Positions 49,316-61,296 of a DNA stretch of 64,000 nt are shown piece after piece. This stretch comes from Epiperipatus broadwayi (lineage: Eukaryota > Onychophora > Udeonychophora > Euonychophora > Peripatidae). The stretch's first letter is position 1, and each line of letters starts with the position of its first letter. The translations under genes and the position numbers were made by a program. Location: positions 3,863,365 to 3,927,364 of the forward strand of contig JAQFVV010012477.1 in NCBI GenBank assembly GCA_028023455.1, given 5' to 3'. The notes beneath the pieces are model-generated. The model made no database searches. It saw only the letters and a program-made list of their open reading frames with translations, and was not told where the DNA came from.

Positions 49316-49371
<56 letters not shown>
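49316..49371. repeat. (CTA)n microsatellite
   Basis: About 18 clean CTA units. It grows from the tail of the family A SINE. Confidence 0.97.
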
Positions 49372-50412
49372 TTTTTATCAACAGCCATTAGAAAATTACT
49401 TTTATTGGTATTGTAAACTGTATATAGAACAGGTATTTAGTGGGTAATACATTCACCTATTATTTCTATGGCTTGTGAATTAACATTAGGTCTGAAGAAT
49501 TGTGATTATTTTTTCAAAGTACAGATTGAAGATTTTTTTTTTTGATAGATACTCCATTTCCTTTAACTTTCCATCCAGTATTTGTCAATAAATGGATATA
49601 AAAAATTTTAAATTAATCTGTTAATCAGCTGAGTTATAAATTATGTATGCATTTATAACAATGAAAAAAATACATTGTAATTTAATATTGGTGGGCATTA
49701 CAAGCATTGAAAGTGTCACATTATTAGAATGTTAGGTTTTTTTAGAATAATTGATAATAATAGACTTACTTAATTAATAAATTTGGTATGCTTGCATAAT
49801 TCACTACTGCTTTAAACTAATACAATATTAGCATAGATATGTGACCAATGAAATCAATTTCTTAACAACTGCTTTGTTTATGGGTACTATAATGACCCTA
49901 CAAACTGGGAGTGCACATAAAAATAGGATTATGCATAGCCAGTGAAATCACTATGTTCACTCATACCTTCTATCTTATATCTTATATTTCAATGTTTTTT
50001 TTTTTTATCTTAGATCATTGCTTCTTTTAACATCTAATTGTTTTTATATTCTGAACATCAATATTGTTGTTTTAAATTTTTATCTCCTCATTGCCTATCA
50101 GGTAAATATCTTAACTCATTTTCCCCATATCAATGTTGCTACATACATCTCTTCTACATTTAAGTATTGCTAAACTGGCAGAACATGATTGTGGCAAAGA
50201 ATACCCACAATTATATTACAGACCCATTAAAATATTATATAGTATAATTAAATTCTTGATACAAACAGATTCTAACAAACTAACTAGCTACTAATCAGAT
50301 AACTGTGATTTATAAACTCAGGGCTTTTGTGATCTGTGGTCTCAGTCACTTCTAAACCAAACAGAACTTCTGGAATGCCCAAACTATAGACAAAACTTAC
50401 TTTTCTATAACT
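49372..50412. other. AT-rich non-coding DNA
   Basis: No recognised feature. Confidence 0.45.
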
Positions 50413-50477
50413 GTTATATATAGAGTAAGTTAAAAACAAGCTTGTTAAGAGTTTGTTTAACTTACTCTATATATAAC
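50413..50477. repeat. Perfect 20-bp hairpin
   Basis: GTTATATATAGAGTAAGTTA at 50,413-50,432 pairs exactly with 50,458-50,477 across a 25-nt loop. There are no coding features near it. Role unknown. Confidence 0.85.
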
Positions 50478-51084
50478 ATTTGTAAATACGAGCTTTATTA
50501 AAATTAGGTCATCTGACTTGATTTTTTATCAATTTTCTATAACTGTATAATTAATTCCAGAGCTCATCAGTAGACAGCTTATAAAACAGAATGGCTGCCT
50601 TCCTGAATTTAGGATAATGTGATTCCTAATTAATAGCTATTATTACCAGTTTGGAATTACCTAATCAAGAAAACCTGCTTTTATTTTTTTTAAATACTTC
50701 ATTTTGGACAGAGGTTCACCTATATGCGATATCAGTACAGATTTAGCATGTGCTCTAGTATTTTTTTTTAAAACATCTGATAAATCATTGGAATACTACT
50801 GATATACTCAGAAATAAATCCATAACTTCTCCATAATTTGGCTAAATATCTAATTTCATGCATACTTTTAAATTAAAATGTTTTTATGAGATTTTGATAA
50901 AAGTATTTCAGGTTTTTTCACAAAATAATATAAATAGCAGTTAATATGTGAAATTTTTTTTGTTTTATATTGTGTTTGTTTGAATAATAAATAATACAAT
51001 ATTAACAGTAAATAGATAAATAGGGGGTTTGTGGTTCTGTTAACAGTGGCAATTTTTTTAATTTTTTTACATCTTTTACCCTGA

Positions 51085-51366
51085 ATAACATTACTAGTAG
51101 ATACTTTCTGTGCTGAAACAAGATTCACTCTGATTCCCATTATTAAGAGAGACTGTGTGACTGGGTCAGTCATTCACTTCAATGAGGAGTTGTATTATGC
51201 AGACCTCAATGGAGATTCTAACATTTCACTGTCAACTGCCACCAGCATTGCCTGGGCGCATGAACATTCTAGGGCTGAAAACAAAACCAAAATTATCAAG
51301 AGAATGAGAGTCACAGTTCCAGAACTATTGGAGCCCCATCTGGATTTTACCTTCTGGGAAATGTAG
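51085..51366 (+). other. Unrecognised candidate exon or old coding fragment
   Basis: A 94-codon plus-strand frame runs from a stop at 51,082 to a TAG at 51,364. Base composition is richer in G and C than the flanks, and residues are varied (for example HFNEELYYADLNGDSN). A pyrimidine-rich stretch and 'aacattactag' (ending 51,098) upstream could be a 3' splice site. There is no good ATG (the first start-like codon is GTG at 51,157), no known domain and no partner exon visible. It could be a terminal exon, a retroposed piece or chance. Confidence 0.3.
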
Positions 51367-52706
51367 TGCCAGAAGGGTAGTAATCTGGGTCTCTTTGTAG
51401 CTTTCCTTCAGGACATACACAACTACTTGATACCATTAGTGAAAAGGTTTGCTTGTTTTTTCTTCTTTTTGATTTATAGCATTATTTTTTAAAAATAATA
51501 ATAACTCTTATACTTTTTTTAAAAAAGACAAAAAATTTTCTACTTTTTATACTCATTTAAAAAAAAAAACAAACTTTTCCATACTATTTTTTAATTTAAA
51601 TTTTGAGAAGTTTTTAACTATTGTCAACTGTAGTATTATTTTGATAAAAATACACATAACACACACTTAGTTTTCTTAGTTGCATTGTTCTTGTTGTTTT
51701 AAAAAACAAAGTCTACTATTTTTTCATTAAAATGTTTTAATGCATGCATAAACAACATATATACAAATGATGTTTGATTTTGTTTGTACATGTTTCAATA
51801 CATGTATAAAGTAACTATGTATAGTTTATATCATTGGTATATATCAAGATTAGACTGACTTCTTGTATGAATTACCAATATAATATTTATGATTATTAGA
51901 TATGTAAAATAAATATTATAGGTCTTGAATTAAGGTCAGTTTCATAATTTTCACATACATATTGTGCTGTAAGATATAGAGAAGACATCCCACTCTACAT
52001 TCATGGAAATACAGACATAATAAAGGTAAAGGCAAGCAACAATAGACCTTTTGAAGCTTGTCTGTTTTATAATATTTGTTAAACATAGAATTCATAAACA
52101 GTAGATTAAATGAAGAATTTTTTCATTTTAATCAATAAAAAACAAGATTATAATTAAATTATATTTATTATTTTTTAATTTACATTAATCAAAAATAAAA
52201 ATAGTTTAATTAAAAAAATATTTTTAATTATTTTAGATAAAAACTTATTAAAAATTTAAATTTTCATCAAAATCTGAAATAAGTTATAGAGATCTTTTTA
52301 ACATTTAATTGGTAGTAGTTCAAAAATATCAAAAATTATTAATTAATTAATCAATATTTAAGCCTTTCAAGATTTTAAATAATTATATGTATACACGTTG
52401 TTCATGTTCATTGATACTTTTCCTTTTAACCTTTATATATAAATGCACATACATACTTAAGGCTTTAGAAACATTATTGTGTTCCATAAAACCAATCCAT
52501 AATCAATGTATATACTTTTAAAAATAATACAAAATTATAGTTTTAAAGATGTTATAAATAATTAAAAAATGCTTAATATTATTACAATTTTATTGTTAAA
52601 ATATGAATCTGAATAAAATAATGATATGATTGCATATTTCTAATCTTAAATTATATAGGAATCACAATTTAAACTTACATATTATTATTAATAATAAATT
52701 ATAACA

Positions 52707-52710
<4 letters not shown>
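51367..52710. other. AT-rich non-coding DNA
   Basis: No further exon-like or repeat signal seen. Confidence 0.45.

Positions 52711-52756
<46 letters not shown>
52711..52756. repeat. (AAT)n microsatellite
   Basis: About 15 uninterrupted AAT units. Confidence 0.97.
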
Positions 52757-52758
<2 letters not shown>

Positions 52759-52894
52759 CTTTTTAGCTTTTTTATACTTCATAGCATTCATTTTAATTTG
52801 TCTGTTTGCATATATTATTTTTGTTACCATCCAAGTGCAATTTTTTGAAATACAAGAATCTCCATCTATTGACTAAAATTGGAAATAATATAGT

Positions 52895-52909
52895 CCACTA
52901 GAGGGAGCC
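52895..52909 (+). promoter_or_regulatory. CTCF-like motif at the start of the 2.8-kb retroposon
   Basis: CCACTAGAGGGAGCC matches the core of the CTCF consensus. It lies two bases after the proposed start of the retroposon, so it may travel with it. Confidence 0.35.
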
Positions 52910-53135
52910 TAGGACTCCAGTTTTCACTGTTCCAGGCTCTCTGTCCTATTCACCAAAGTCATAGTCTATTGTTGGATTCATAAAAAAAAAGTTTACCAAA
53001 ATGTAAGTGAATATCTGTTTATTGTTTTTTCATCTTTAGAAGAAATTTTAAAATAGTTTTCACTCAATGATAATTGAAATTATCTATCATTCCGTTTTAT
53101 GCAAATGGATGCCATTAGAAAGAGACAAAAGCTAG

Positions 53136-53823
53136 CTTAAATAATTCTTGGAATCATTAAAATATAAACTTTTTAAAAATAATTTTAAATGAAACCAAAT
53201 ATTTCTAAAAAGAATAGACACTAGAAATCCTAATTTTATTAAGAGAATAAATAGAAAATTCATTTATACATCAAATCTCATAGAAAACATGAAATATAGC
53301 AATGATGGTTTTAAATTTTTTATTTTTGAATCAGTTCTTAGCAGTGTTAAACAAGTTTCAATTATTAATTCGATCTCAATTTTGGAATTAAACATTATTG
53401 AAAATAACCTAAGCTATCGCCCTCCACAAAAATCAGGTTTCTCTGATGATCAAGACAGAAGTTATCACCCCCCTTCTGGTGGATTGCCCCCCCCCCCAAA
53501 AAAAAAATCAATAAATAAAATTTTTTCAAATCAACACAGAACTACAATGAAGTGATTCCTGAGCTAAAAATAATGATCTAAAGACAAAAATGAGTACAAA
53601 TGATGTTTTAGACCTAAACAGAAACTTTGAAGCTTCAAATTAATCATACTTTTTAAGCAACAATAATTATTGAGAATTTTCCAAAGTTTAACAACAAACT
53701 TTCAGATTATACTTGAATCATTCATTACTAATCAAGACCAAAAATTCAATCAAACGAAGCAGGATCCAACTAGTATCAACAAATAAAAATCATTGTGAAC
53801 CCTGAAGGACTTTGGTTGGTGCT
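53136..53823 (+). repeat. Tandem duplication, unit 1 (688 bp)
   Basis: The unit starts 'cttaaataattcttggaatc' and ends 'gaaggactttggttggtg' plus two bases. It is about 97 percent identical by eye to unit 2, head to tail with no spacer. It contains an 88-codon frame (53,289-53,555). Confidence 0.95.
53289..53555 (+). CDS. Hypothetical 88-residue frame in tandem unit 1
   Basis: ATG to TGA. The C-terminal third is proline- and lysine-rich (SGGLPPPPKKKSINKIF). No signal peptide, membrane segment or known domain is apparent. The same length of frame is kept in unit 2 in spite of indels. There is no recognisable promoter or partner gene. It is inside a probable retroposon, so if translated it would be a retroposon protein. 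Chance is a serious alternative. Confidence 0.25.
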   Translation: MKYSNDGFKFFIFESVLSSVKQVSIINSISILELNIIENNLSYRPPQKSGFSDDQDRSYHPPSGGLPPPPKKKSINKIFSNQHRTTMK

Positions 53824-54510
53824 CTTAAATAATTCTTGGAATCATTAAAATATAAATTTTTTAAAAATAATTTTAAATGAAACCAAATATTTCTAAAAAG
53901 AATAGACACTAGAAATCCTAATTTTATTAAGAGAATAAATAGAAGATTCATTTATACATCAAATCTCATAGAAAACATGGCATATAGCAATGATGGTTTT
54001 AAATTTTTTATCTTTGAATCAGTTCTTAGCAGTGTTAAACAAGTTTCAATTATTAATTCGATCTTAATTTTGGAATTAAACATTATCGTGGATTGCCTAA
54101 GCTATCGCCCTCCACAAAAATCAGGTTTCTCCGATGATCAAAGACAGAAGTTATCACCCCCTTCTGGTGGATTGCCCCCTCCCCCCAAAAAAAAATCAAT
54201 AAATAAAATTTTTTCAAATCAACACAGAACTACAATGAAGTGATTCCTGAGCTAAAAAATAATGATCTAAAGACAAAAATAAGTACAAATGATGTTTTAG
54301 ACCTAAACAGAAACTTTGAAGCTTCAAATTAATCATACTTTTTAAGCAACAATAATTATTGAGAATTTTCCAAAGTTTAACAACAAACTTTCAGATTATA
54401 CTTGAATCATTCATTACTAATCAAGACCAAAAATTCAATCAAACAAAGCAGGATCCAACTAGTATCAACAAATAAAAATTATTGTGAACCCTGAAGGACT
54501 TTGGTTGGTG
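53824..54510 (+). repeat. Tandem duplication, unit 2 (about 688 bp)
   Basis: Starts at 'cttaaataattcttggaatc' and continues into the GC-richer body after 'ggactttggttggtg'. Differences from unit 1 include a cluster of changes near 54,090-54,097 and length changes in C and A runs. Confidence 0.95.
53977..54243 (+). CDS. Hypothetical 88-residue frame in tandem unit 2
   Basis: Matches unit 1 at most residues. Around the middle, unit 2 reads SDDQRQKLSPPSGG and unit 1 SDDQDRSYHPPSGG. An inserted A (near 54,141) is offset by a missing C a few codons later, restoring the frame. Other differences are K2A, S to L, and ENN to VDC. Three synonymous third-base changes are also seen. Confidence 0.25.
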   Translation: MAYSNDGFKFFIFESVLSSVKQVSIINSILILELNIIVDCLSYRPPQKSGFSDDQRQKLSPPSGGLPPPPKKKSINKIFSNQHRTTMK

Positions 54511-55667
54511 GGTTTAGCAGCTGCTGTGAACATTTGCAGACACAGGAGTCTGATGATGATCAAGAGTGGATGTTCAGCTCCATTGACCTCAGTGTTCAAG
54601 ATGATATGGACAAATGATTTATTCTCATGGTGTGCAAGAAAATCCAGCTTGATTTCAAGACTACATGAATTAAATGTCATATTGGTGGGTGTGCGTTTGC
54701 ACTCCTTTTCCTCAGGTATGGTGACAGTGGTCATAAGGAGCTTGGTTCATTTGAGGGCATGGTCGATGATCATTGTCTAGCCTGGGAATACCTGCAAGGA
54801 GGGTGAAAGTCACTACCTTCACATGGATTTCACCATGAAGGGCTACTGCACTCCTTGATGGATTATTTGATAGGTCAGTGCTGATTTGCACTCACTATCA
54901 TTAGGTTTCATTTGTTAGCTTTTAATTTAGTGCATTTGTAAAACAGTTGGTCTATTTTGAGCCACTGCCATTTTTTTTGTAACATTGATGGAGTTCTGTT
55001 TTATGATCATGGGTCTGCACTCCCCTCTTCTTCTTTAGGGGTGGCTGGTTGTAGACATTAGGTATCTGGTTTATGGTGTGGGCTGTTAACAAATTTGCCA
55101 CTGCCCAGAACCCCTGCCAGGGGGCTAAATGGTCAAAGTTGATGCTATTTCTGCTCTGGTTGGTTGCTGTGTCCCCTGATAGGTTGGTTTTGGGCAGCAT
55201 CAATCTGTCTTTTTACTTATTACTTCTTAGTTTTACCCAAGTTGGCTTTCCAATTTTGGGCAGGTAGACCGATTGTTCTCCCTGCTCATTTGGACTGCTA
55301 ATTAGGAGGCAGAGGTATTTAGAATGGTCTTGATGTGGCTCGGCTGTGGTTCGAGAGTTTATTGCTTGGTGAACTTGGGCCTTGGACCTCGCTGCCTGTT
55401 GTGGTAGTTGGCACAATGCTGGGCTTCACCTATTTAGTTGAAGCATTTGAGTCTTCACTTCAGGGCCAGGGGTGGGATCATTGGGTGATGGTTAACTTCT
55501 CAACAGCCAGGCCATGTAGATCCACGTACAGATACACATTAATCACATTACAGCAATTTTTATGGATGTAATTATTTTTGAACATATGTACATTTTACCT
55601 TGTTACTTTGAATCACTGTGTAATCCTCAATCGGTAAGTATACCCAAAATTTTTGTAATCTTTTATT

Positions 55668-55673
55668 AATAAA
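55668..55673 (+). terminator. Polyadenylation signal AATAAA ahead of the A10 tail
   Basis: The hexamer is 14 bases upstream of the A-tract at 55,688, the usual distance for mRNA cleavage. It fixes the plus strand as the sense strand of the retroposed RNA. Confidence 0.7.
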
Positions 55674-55712
55674 GGTTACTTTGAGGGAAAAAAAAAACTG
55701 GAAATAAATATA

Positions 55713-57769
55713 TCATTTTTACATGAAGTAATTCATGAGCTACAAAAATAAAAAACAAAATAAGTACTTTGCAGTGCAGTTAGGTAAGGCAGATAAAACA
55801 ATAGTATCAGTATAAAGACTACTTAAATTACAATTTGAAAAATTAAAAATCATATTTAATCTTTTAGAAAAAAGTGTTATTATTCTTTAACACTATATTA
55901 ATTTCAATTGTTGTGATGTGGCTAAAAAATGATTAATGAGGGTCATAATTTATAAAACTTATGCCTTATCATTACATAGATGTTAAAAAATATTATAATA
56001 TTTCATAAGTGTTACAACTTTGAATTTGAATATAATCTAGATAAAACTTTACTTTTATGAAAAAAAATGTAAACAATAAAATGTGTACGATTTTTTTTCA
56101 GGTAGCTGGCCACACTCAAACCATTTAACTAATGCATTATTAATCAATTAATGGATGTATTGCTATTCTTAGCTACTAAGAGCAGTTCTTTTCACTTTTC
56201 ACTAACCATGTATTTTATAAGCATCTTTGAGCAATCAATAGATGCTAGATTTCTAGTGATACAATATTTCCATCCCTGAAGTGTTTTCTGGTTTTAACTT
56301 TCTTTAATGAGGACAAGAATCTAAAGCTGAAACTAATGCATTTATGCATATAACCATAAACTTTAGTCTTTTATACTTTATGATAGGTACAAAAGTACAG
56401 TTAATTCTAGATATGAATCTTAATGTTCACTTATAAAAAGACAAGTCAGAAACTGATCTAGAGATGAATGTGATAATGAATGCAAATATCATGTGATATG
56501 TATTTTTGTTATTTTTAACCAGAAACTAAGATAAAAATAAATTATTAAACTTGTAAAACATGCCATTTTTTTATTGACTGTCTTTGAATGATTTAAGAGA
56601 AGCTTTTGCCTTAAAATGACAATCTGCTTAAGGAATGACATTTATTTTGTTATGTATAGATGTTTTTTTTTTAATCTATGCTTCTCAGACAATATTTCTA
56701 TACTACACCTTATTATCAAAATTAACTATCACATTTAAACTAGAAGCTAAATGATGCACATATCAATTTTATAATTAAAAAAATATTGAGTTTAATCTTG
56801 GTGGAGTTATTGATTTGCACATAAAATAATTTGTATATGGTTTATTTGGTAACTAATTATGGAAAGTGAATCTATGTCAAATAGTAATTTTTAGTTTATA
56901 TTGCTGATAGTAAAAAATATGAAAACCATGTGATATTATAAAAAAAAAATACATAAAACAGTTTCACCCAGAGAGTAAAAATTGTTTATAATTTGATTTG
57001 TAAAAAATGTATATTTGTATAAATGAAAAATAAAAGGATATTCTTTTTTTGTTCATATAAATGACAAGTGGGATAGTGCTTCCTATCTATTTGTCTCACA
57101 ATGTGATGTTTAATCTGGTATAATTTTGTATTAATCCTGAATTTTATTTCTAGATGTCAGGTCTTAGAAGGAAATAAATAAAAATATTATTTACTAATTG
57201 TTTGCACAATGCAATGGAAATATTAATTTGTTAAAATAAAGAATAGATTTAAATTTAATTTGCAAAATTACACTTTTATTTCAAATATATTATTATCTAT
57301 TTCAATGATATTTTTATTAATAACAAAGTATTTTCAATTTTTATACATATTACGGTTTTTTTCTTGAGATTTAAAAAACTCATGTAGTGAGACAAAAAAT
57401 ATTGACAATAGCTGGAGAATTGGATGTAAATTTGTTTTTATTTATTGCTCAAAATGATTCAATATTTTCAAAGCTTTTAAAAATATGTTTTATTACTCTT
57501 AGAAACAATTTAAATAGTTGTTATTACAGAAAATAAGTTTATTTTGCTATAAACCCTATTTAAACTGGAAATTACATTATATGAAAAACTAAAACCAACA
57601 TTTTAAGCTTCAACTTATTTAATTTAATCATCTCTAAAAAGGTTAAAGACACTATAAAAAACAGTATCTAAACAATCACAAGAAAACTGGAATGAATGCA
57701 CCACATATTTATTATATATATGTAACAAATTATTTGAAACAATATCAAGTCTTTATGCACTGTTTATGT
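55713..57769. other. AT-rich non-coding DNA
   Basis: No gene or repeat recognised. Confidence 0.45.
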
Positions 57770-57850
57770 AAGCTTGTGGTTAAGACCTGTAGAGGTCCCT
57801 ACTATCGCATTTTTACGCGCGTATTCTTGAGGTTACAACCCTAATAAATA
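57770..57850 (+). mobile_element. Possible tRNA-derived sequence
   Basis: 'gcttgtggttaagacctgta' is A-box-like and 'gaggttacaaccctaataaa' B-box-like on the plus strand. It is GC-richer than its surroundings (with a 'tacgcgcgta' palindrome between the boxes). The body does not match families A or D. Confidence 0.35.
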
Positions 57851-60347
57851 TTATTTATAAACATTTATCCATATTATCAAATTTAGTCTCTTTCTCACTC
57901 ATAACCTTGCCTCATGATGGCATTAGTATATTACAGGATGTGTTAATTGGGCCATGTTGAAATGCACAGTTTTCACTAGAGATGATTAGAGCCCATGAGG
58001 ACTATACCTTTATTTTAGTTACAGTTTGGATCAATAAATCAAATCTTTTATATTGTAAAAAAAAACAAAAAAACAACTGCATTTATACAATAGCAAAACA
58101 AATATGTGAGGAAAAGTAAAACTTCAAAAGCTATTATTATTGGATCTAAAATATATAAAAAAATAAAGCTAAGCAAATTTTTATTTGAAATATTATATAT
58201 ATATATAATGCTTAATAAATACACAATGTGCATGTTTACATTTAAAACGTTTTTGTATGGAATTTAGAATGAAAAATTTGAAATCGTAGCATTATTTTAT
58301 TCACATATAGTTTTTTAGCAGTAAAATAATAATAAAAATTTTCTGTTTTTTAGTTATATTTTTTAAAAAATAATATTTTAAAAATTATTTATTATTTCTA
58401 AAGATAAACACACATATAAAATGCAATAAAATATTTTAAATTTTTTCACAAATATGTGCAGACTTTATTAAAATATCATATATATTGAATTTTTTTTTAA
58501 AAAACAACAAAACAAATCGAAGGGGAAAAAACAACCTATCTCAGAATGTCATGTGCTGCAAACTCCATCTCTATCATCATCAATTGCGTATTATGATAAC
58601 GCTTAAATAAGAAAAGTTATACCTGAAATACATGTACTGAGCTTAGTTGATTTTTTTATTTTTAATTGTGGCAATGTGCAAAAGATTGAAAATCATCCAA
58701 ATGGTAAATGAAGAAATAATATCCCTTCAATATAAAAAAATTACTAATTTGAATATATATATATATATTCATAGATGTTGAATGTAATAATGCATATCAG
58801 GTTGTAATCTTAATATATAAATATAAACAAATCCAACCATCATTTCTGGTGTCGAGACTCAAGTATTCCAAGCTTAGATCTTATTAGGTAAAAGTTTTTA
58901 CTTGAAATACATGAAAATATAATACAAATGTTAGTTTTCTATTTTACACTGTATATAGTTATGACATAATAAATTTTAACACAATGAATTTATAAGCCAG
59001 TTTAGAAGTGAGATCATATTAATTATATATATTTTTCCAGTGGAAAGTTAATTATTGCAAGTTGCCTTGACAACAGATTGAGATTATTTATTGTTATTGA
59101 TATTGTTTAAATGTTGACTGCTTTTATGTATTTATATATATGTTAAAATGAACATTTTCACATGTAGCAGATTATATATCTAGTTTTATCTGTGTATAAA
59201 TAACAGTACTACTATATCAGTATTTCAACTGGTTTGTAGCTGCCATCAATGAGTTGGTTTCCCATTTGCTGATTATGTGATCCAATGTAAACATCACTTT
59301 CCAGTTGATGGTAGATGTAATCATACTAAAATATTAATGCAGTAAAGCTGTTAATTAAACATAGATGAATCCAAATAACACATCACCTACATGTATATGT
59401 AGTCAAATAACATATTTTTTATCATATGCATTTTATTTGCTTCTCTGTAATTTATGTTTATTTATTTTCTCTGACATTTTAAATTTTATACTGTCATCAA
59501 TGTTTTTGACCTTTTTATATTTAGGCCATTATTAGGGTGTTTCTTACAATTTACATAAAATTGAAAATTGGTGATTATATAAACTAAGAATTTCAGTGAA
59601 GATAAATAAAAAATTAATTATCCACATGCAAAAAAAAAATATTAATACTAGCATTTATAAGATTTGTAAAAAAAAAAAAAAATTAAAGAAGGCATTTTTA
59701 ATGATATATATTGGATTTTCTGAAGACCCACTGACTAATTAAATAATAAAATGTTTTATTTAAATAATAATATTAAATTACTATTAATAGTAGTGTGTCA
59801 ATGGTTGTTTCTTAATGCAATTAATTCTTATATTTTTATATGTGTAACCTTTTCACAAAACTTTAATCCTTTTTCAAAAAGTTTTCTAATACTTACAAAG
59901 TAATGTTAGTAATTGAATGATATTATAATGTAAATGATATGCTATTTGAATGAGCTGCATGCCAATGGCAGACATGGAATTTTAAGAGAAATATTTTTAA
60001 ATGAATATAAAATATTATACATTTTACTTTTGGTTTATATTAGTCACTAGTAGATGTTATCAACAAAAAATAGAGCTTTATAGTTTAAAAATTATATTAC
60101 AGAACTCAAATTATTCATAATAACACTTGTCCACATTTTATTTTTCAAAAATAAATAATTCTCAAGGTATTTTTTTTATTTCAAGGTTATTTCCAATCAA
60201 GAAAATAATGTTTTATTTAATAAATATAAAATATATTTATTTTTTATACTTAGAATTTAAACTTATTTATTGGAAAAGAAAAGGTTAAGTAAGCTTTATT
60301 ATTTTGTATTTTTAACTAAATTTAGTTATTATTATTATTTTGTTTTT
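57851..60347. other. AT-rich non-coding DNA
   Basis: No gene or shared repeat recognised. AT microsatellite pieces lie near 58,195 and 58,757. Confidence 0.45.
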
Positions 60348-60361
60348 TAATCATGTTTAAA

Positions 60362-60947
60362 TAAGCATTTATTTTTATAGCGTCTGTATATAATTGTAAT
60401 TACATTCATATTGGCCTTTCAAGCCAATTATGCAAATGCTTTGCGAGTGTTAAATAATAAATGAGTACCCTCTGACCAATACAAGATATAGAATTTATAC
60501 AGGAATAAAAAGAATCCCTCTTATTCCTATGACTCAAATATTTATATATGAGCAAATCTGAAGTACTGGCACAGTAGGCGTGACGATAGAATGGTCACTT
60601 TAAATTACTATATACAATGTCTTAATGAATGACGCCGATGAAATTTTCTAGAATTTACTAAACGTCATTCCAACTGAAACTTAATCATATAGTAAATTCT
60701 AGAAAATTTCATCGGCGTCATTCATTCAGACATTGTATATAGTAATTTAAAGTGACTGTTCTATCGTCACGCCTTCTGTGCCAGTACTTCAGATTTGCTC
60801 ATATATAAATATTTGAGTCGTAGGAATAAAAGGGATTCTTTTTATTCCTGCATAAATTCTATATCTTGTATTGGTCAGAGGGTATTCATTTATTATTTAA
60901 CACTCGCAAAGCATTTGCACAATTGGCTTGAAAGGCCGATATGAATG
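60362..60947. mobile_element. Long foldback element, 262-bp arms, with 14-bp direct repeats
   Basis: The arms 60,399-60,660 and 60,690-60,951 are complementary without a gap, with about ten mismatches (roughly 96 percent), around a 29-nt loop. Direct repeats TAATCATGTTTAAA at 60,348-60,361 and 60,948-60,961 flank it, the right one overlapping the last bases of the arm. Left of the arm lie 37 extra bases, similar in layout to the 42 extra bases at 5,343-5,384. The sequence is unrelated to families A-D and is GC-richer than the flanks ('gacgccgatgaaattttcta', 'gaatttacta'). No protein is encoded. Confidence 0.85.
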
Positions 60948-60961
60948 TAATCATGTTTAAA

Positions 60962-61296
60962 ATAATTTTTAATAACAATTTTATTAAAAATAGTTTTATT
61001 TGACAAAAGCTTTATTCAAGCTGATATCTACACACAGGACCACCATGTGCCATTGTGTGCAGGTTGTATAGGGCACAAGGTTCTTCATCACAGGGGTGCC
61101 AAGACAACAAAATAATAAATAAAATTTTTATATAAAATGTTTACATTTTTGAAACATTTCATCATTAGAAATACATCGAGTGTAAATATTTTTTTTTATT
61201 TAAATATAAGAGGAATAATACTTCTTTATTTAAACTTATTTGTGACAATTATCCAAACGTCAAATTTCTAGATATGAGCTTGAAATATACTACATA
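60962..61296. other. Short stretch between foldback and E2
   Basis: A GC-richer block at about 61,020-61,110 ('caggaccaccatgtgccatt', 'acaggggtgccaagacaac') looks like part of a gene-derived or SINE sequence on the minus strand, but I cannot identify it. Confidence 0.35.

Larger units (their letters stand above)
52893..55697 (+). mobile_element. Probable 2.8-kb non-autonomous retroposon with tandem 5' units and poly(A) tail
   Basis: The right end has AATAAA at 55,668-55,673, then 14 bases, then A10 (55,688-55,697). This is the mark of a reverse-transcribed polyadenylated RNA on the plus strand. 'tggaaataatata' (52,880-52,892) and 'tggaaataaatata' (55,699-55,712) may be a target-site duplication with one indel. 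Between them are a GC-richer leader, two 688-bp tandem units and a GC-richer 1.2-kb body (54,511-55,680) with no reverse transcriptase. Retropseudogene of a long RNA or non-autonomous LINE relative are both possible. Boundaries at the left are inferred. Confidence 0.6.

Noticed and set aside
54465-55571. Several 60-98-codon frames on both strands in the GC-richer block
   Set aside because: They overlap one another on opposite strands, none has a recognisable domain, and the block ends in AATAAA and poly(A). They are better explained as the untranslated body of a retroposed RNA, though the minus-strand pair at 54,952-55,416 is varied in residues and could deserve a profile search.
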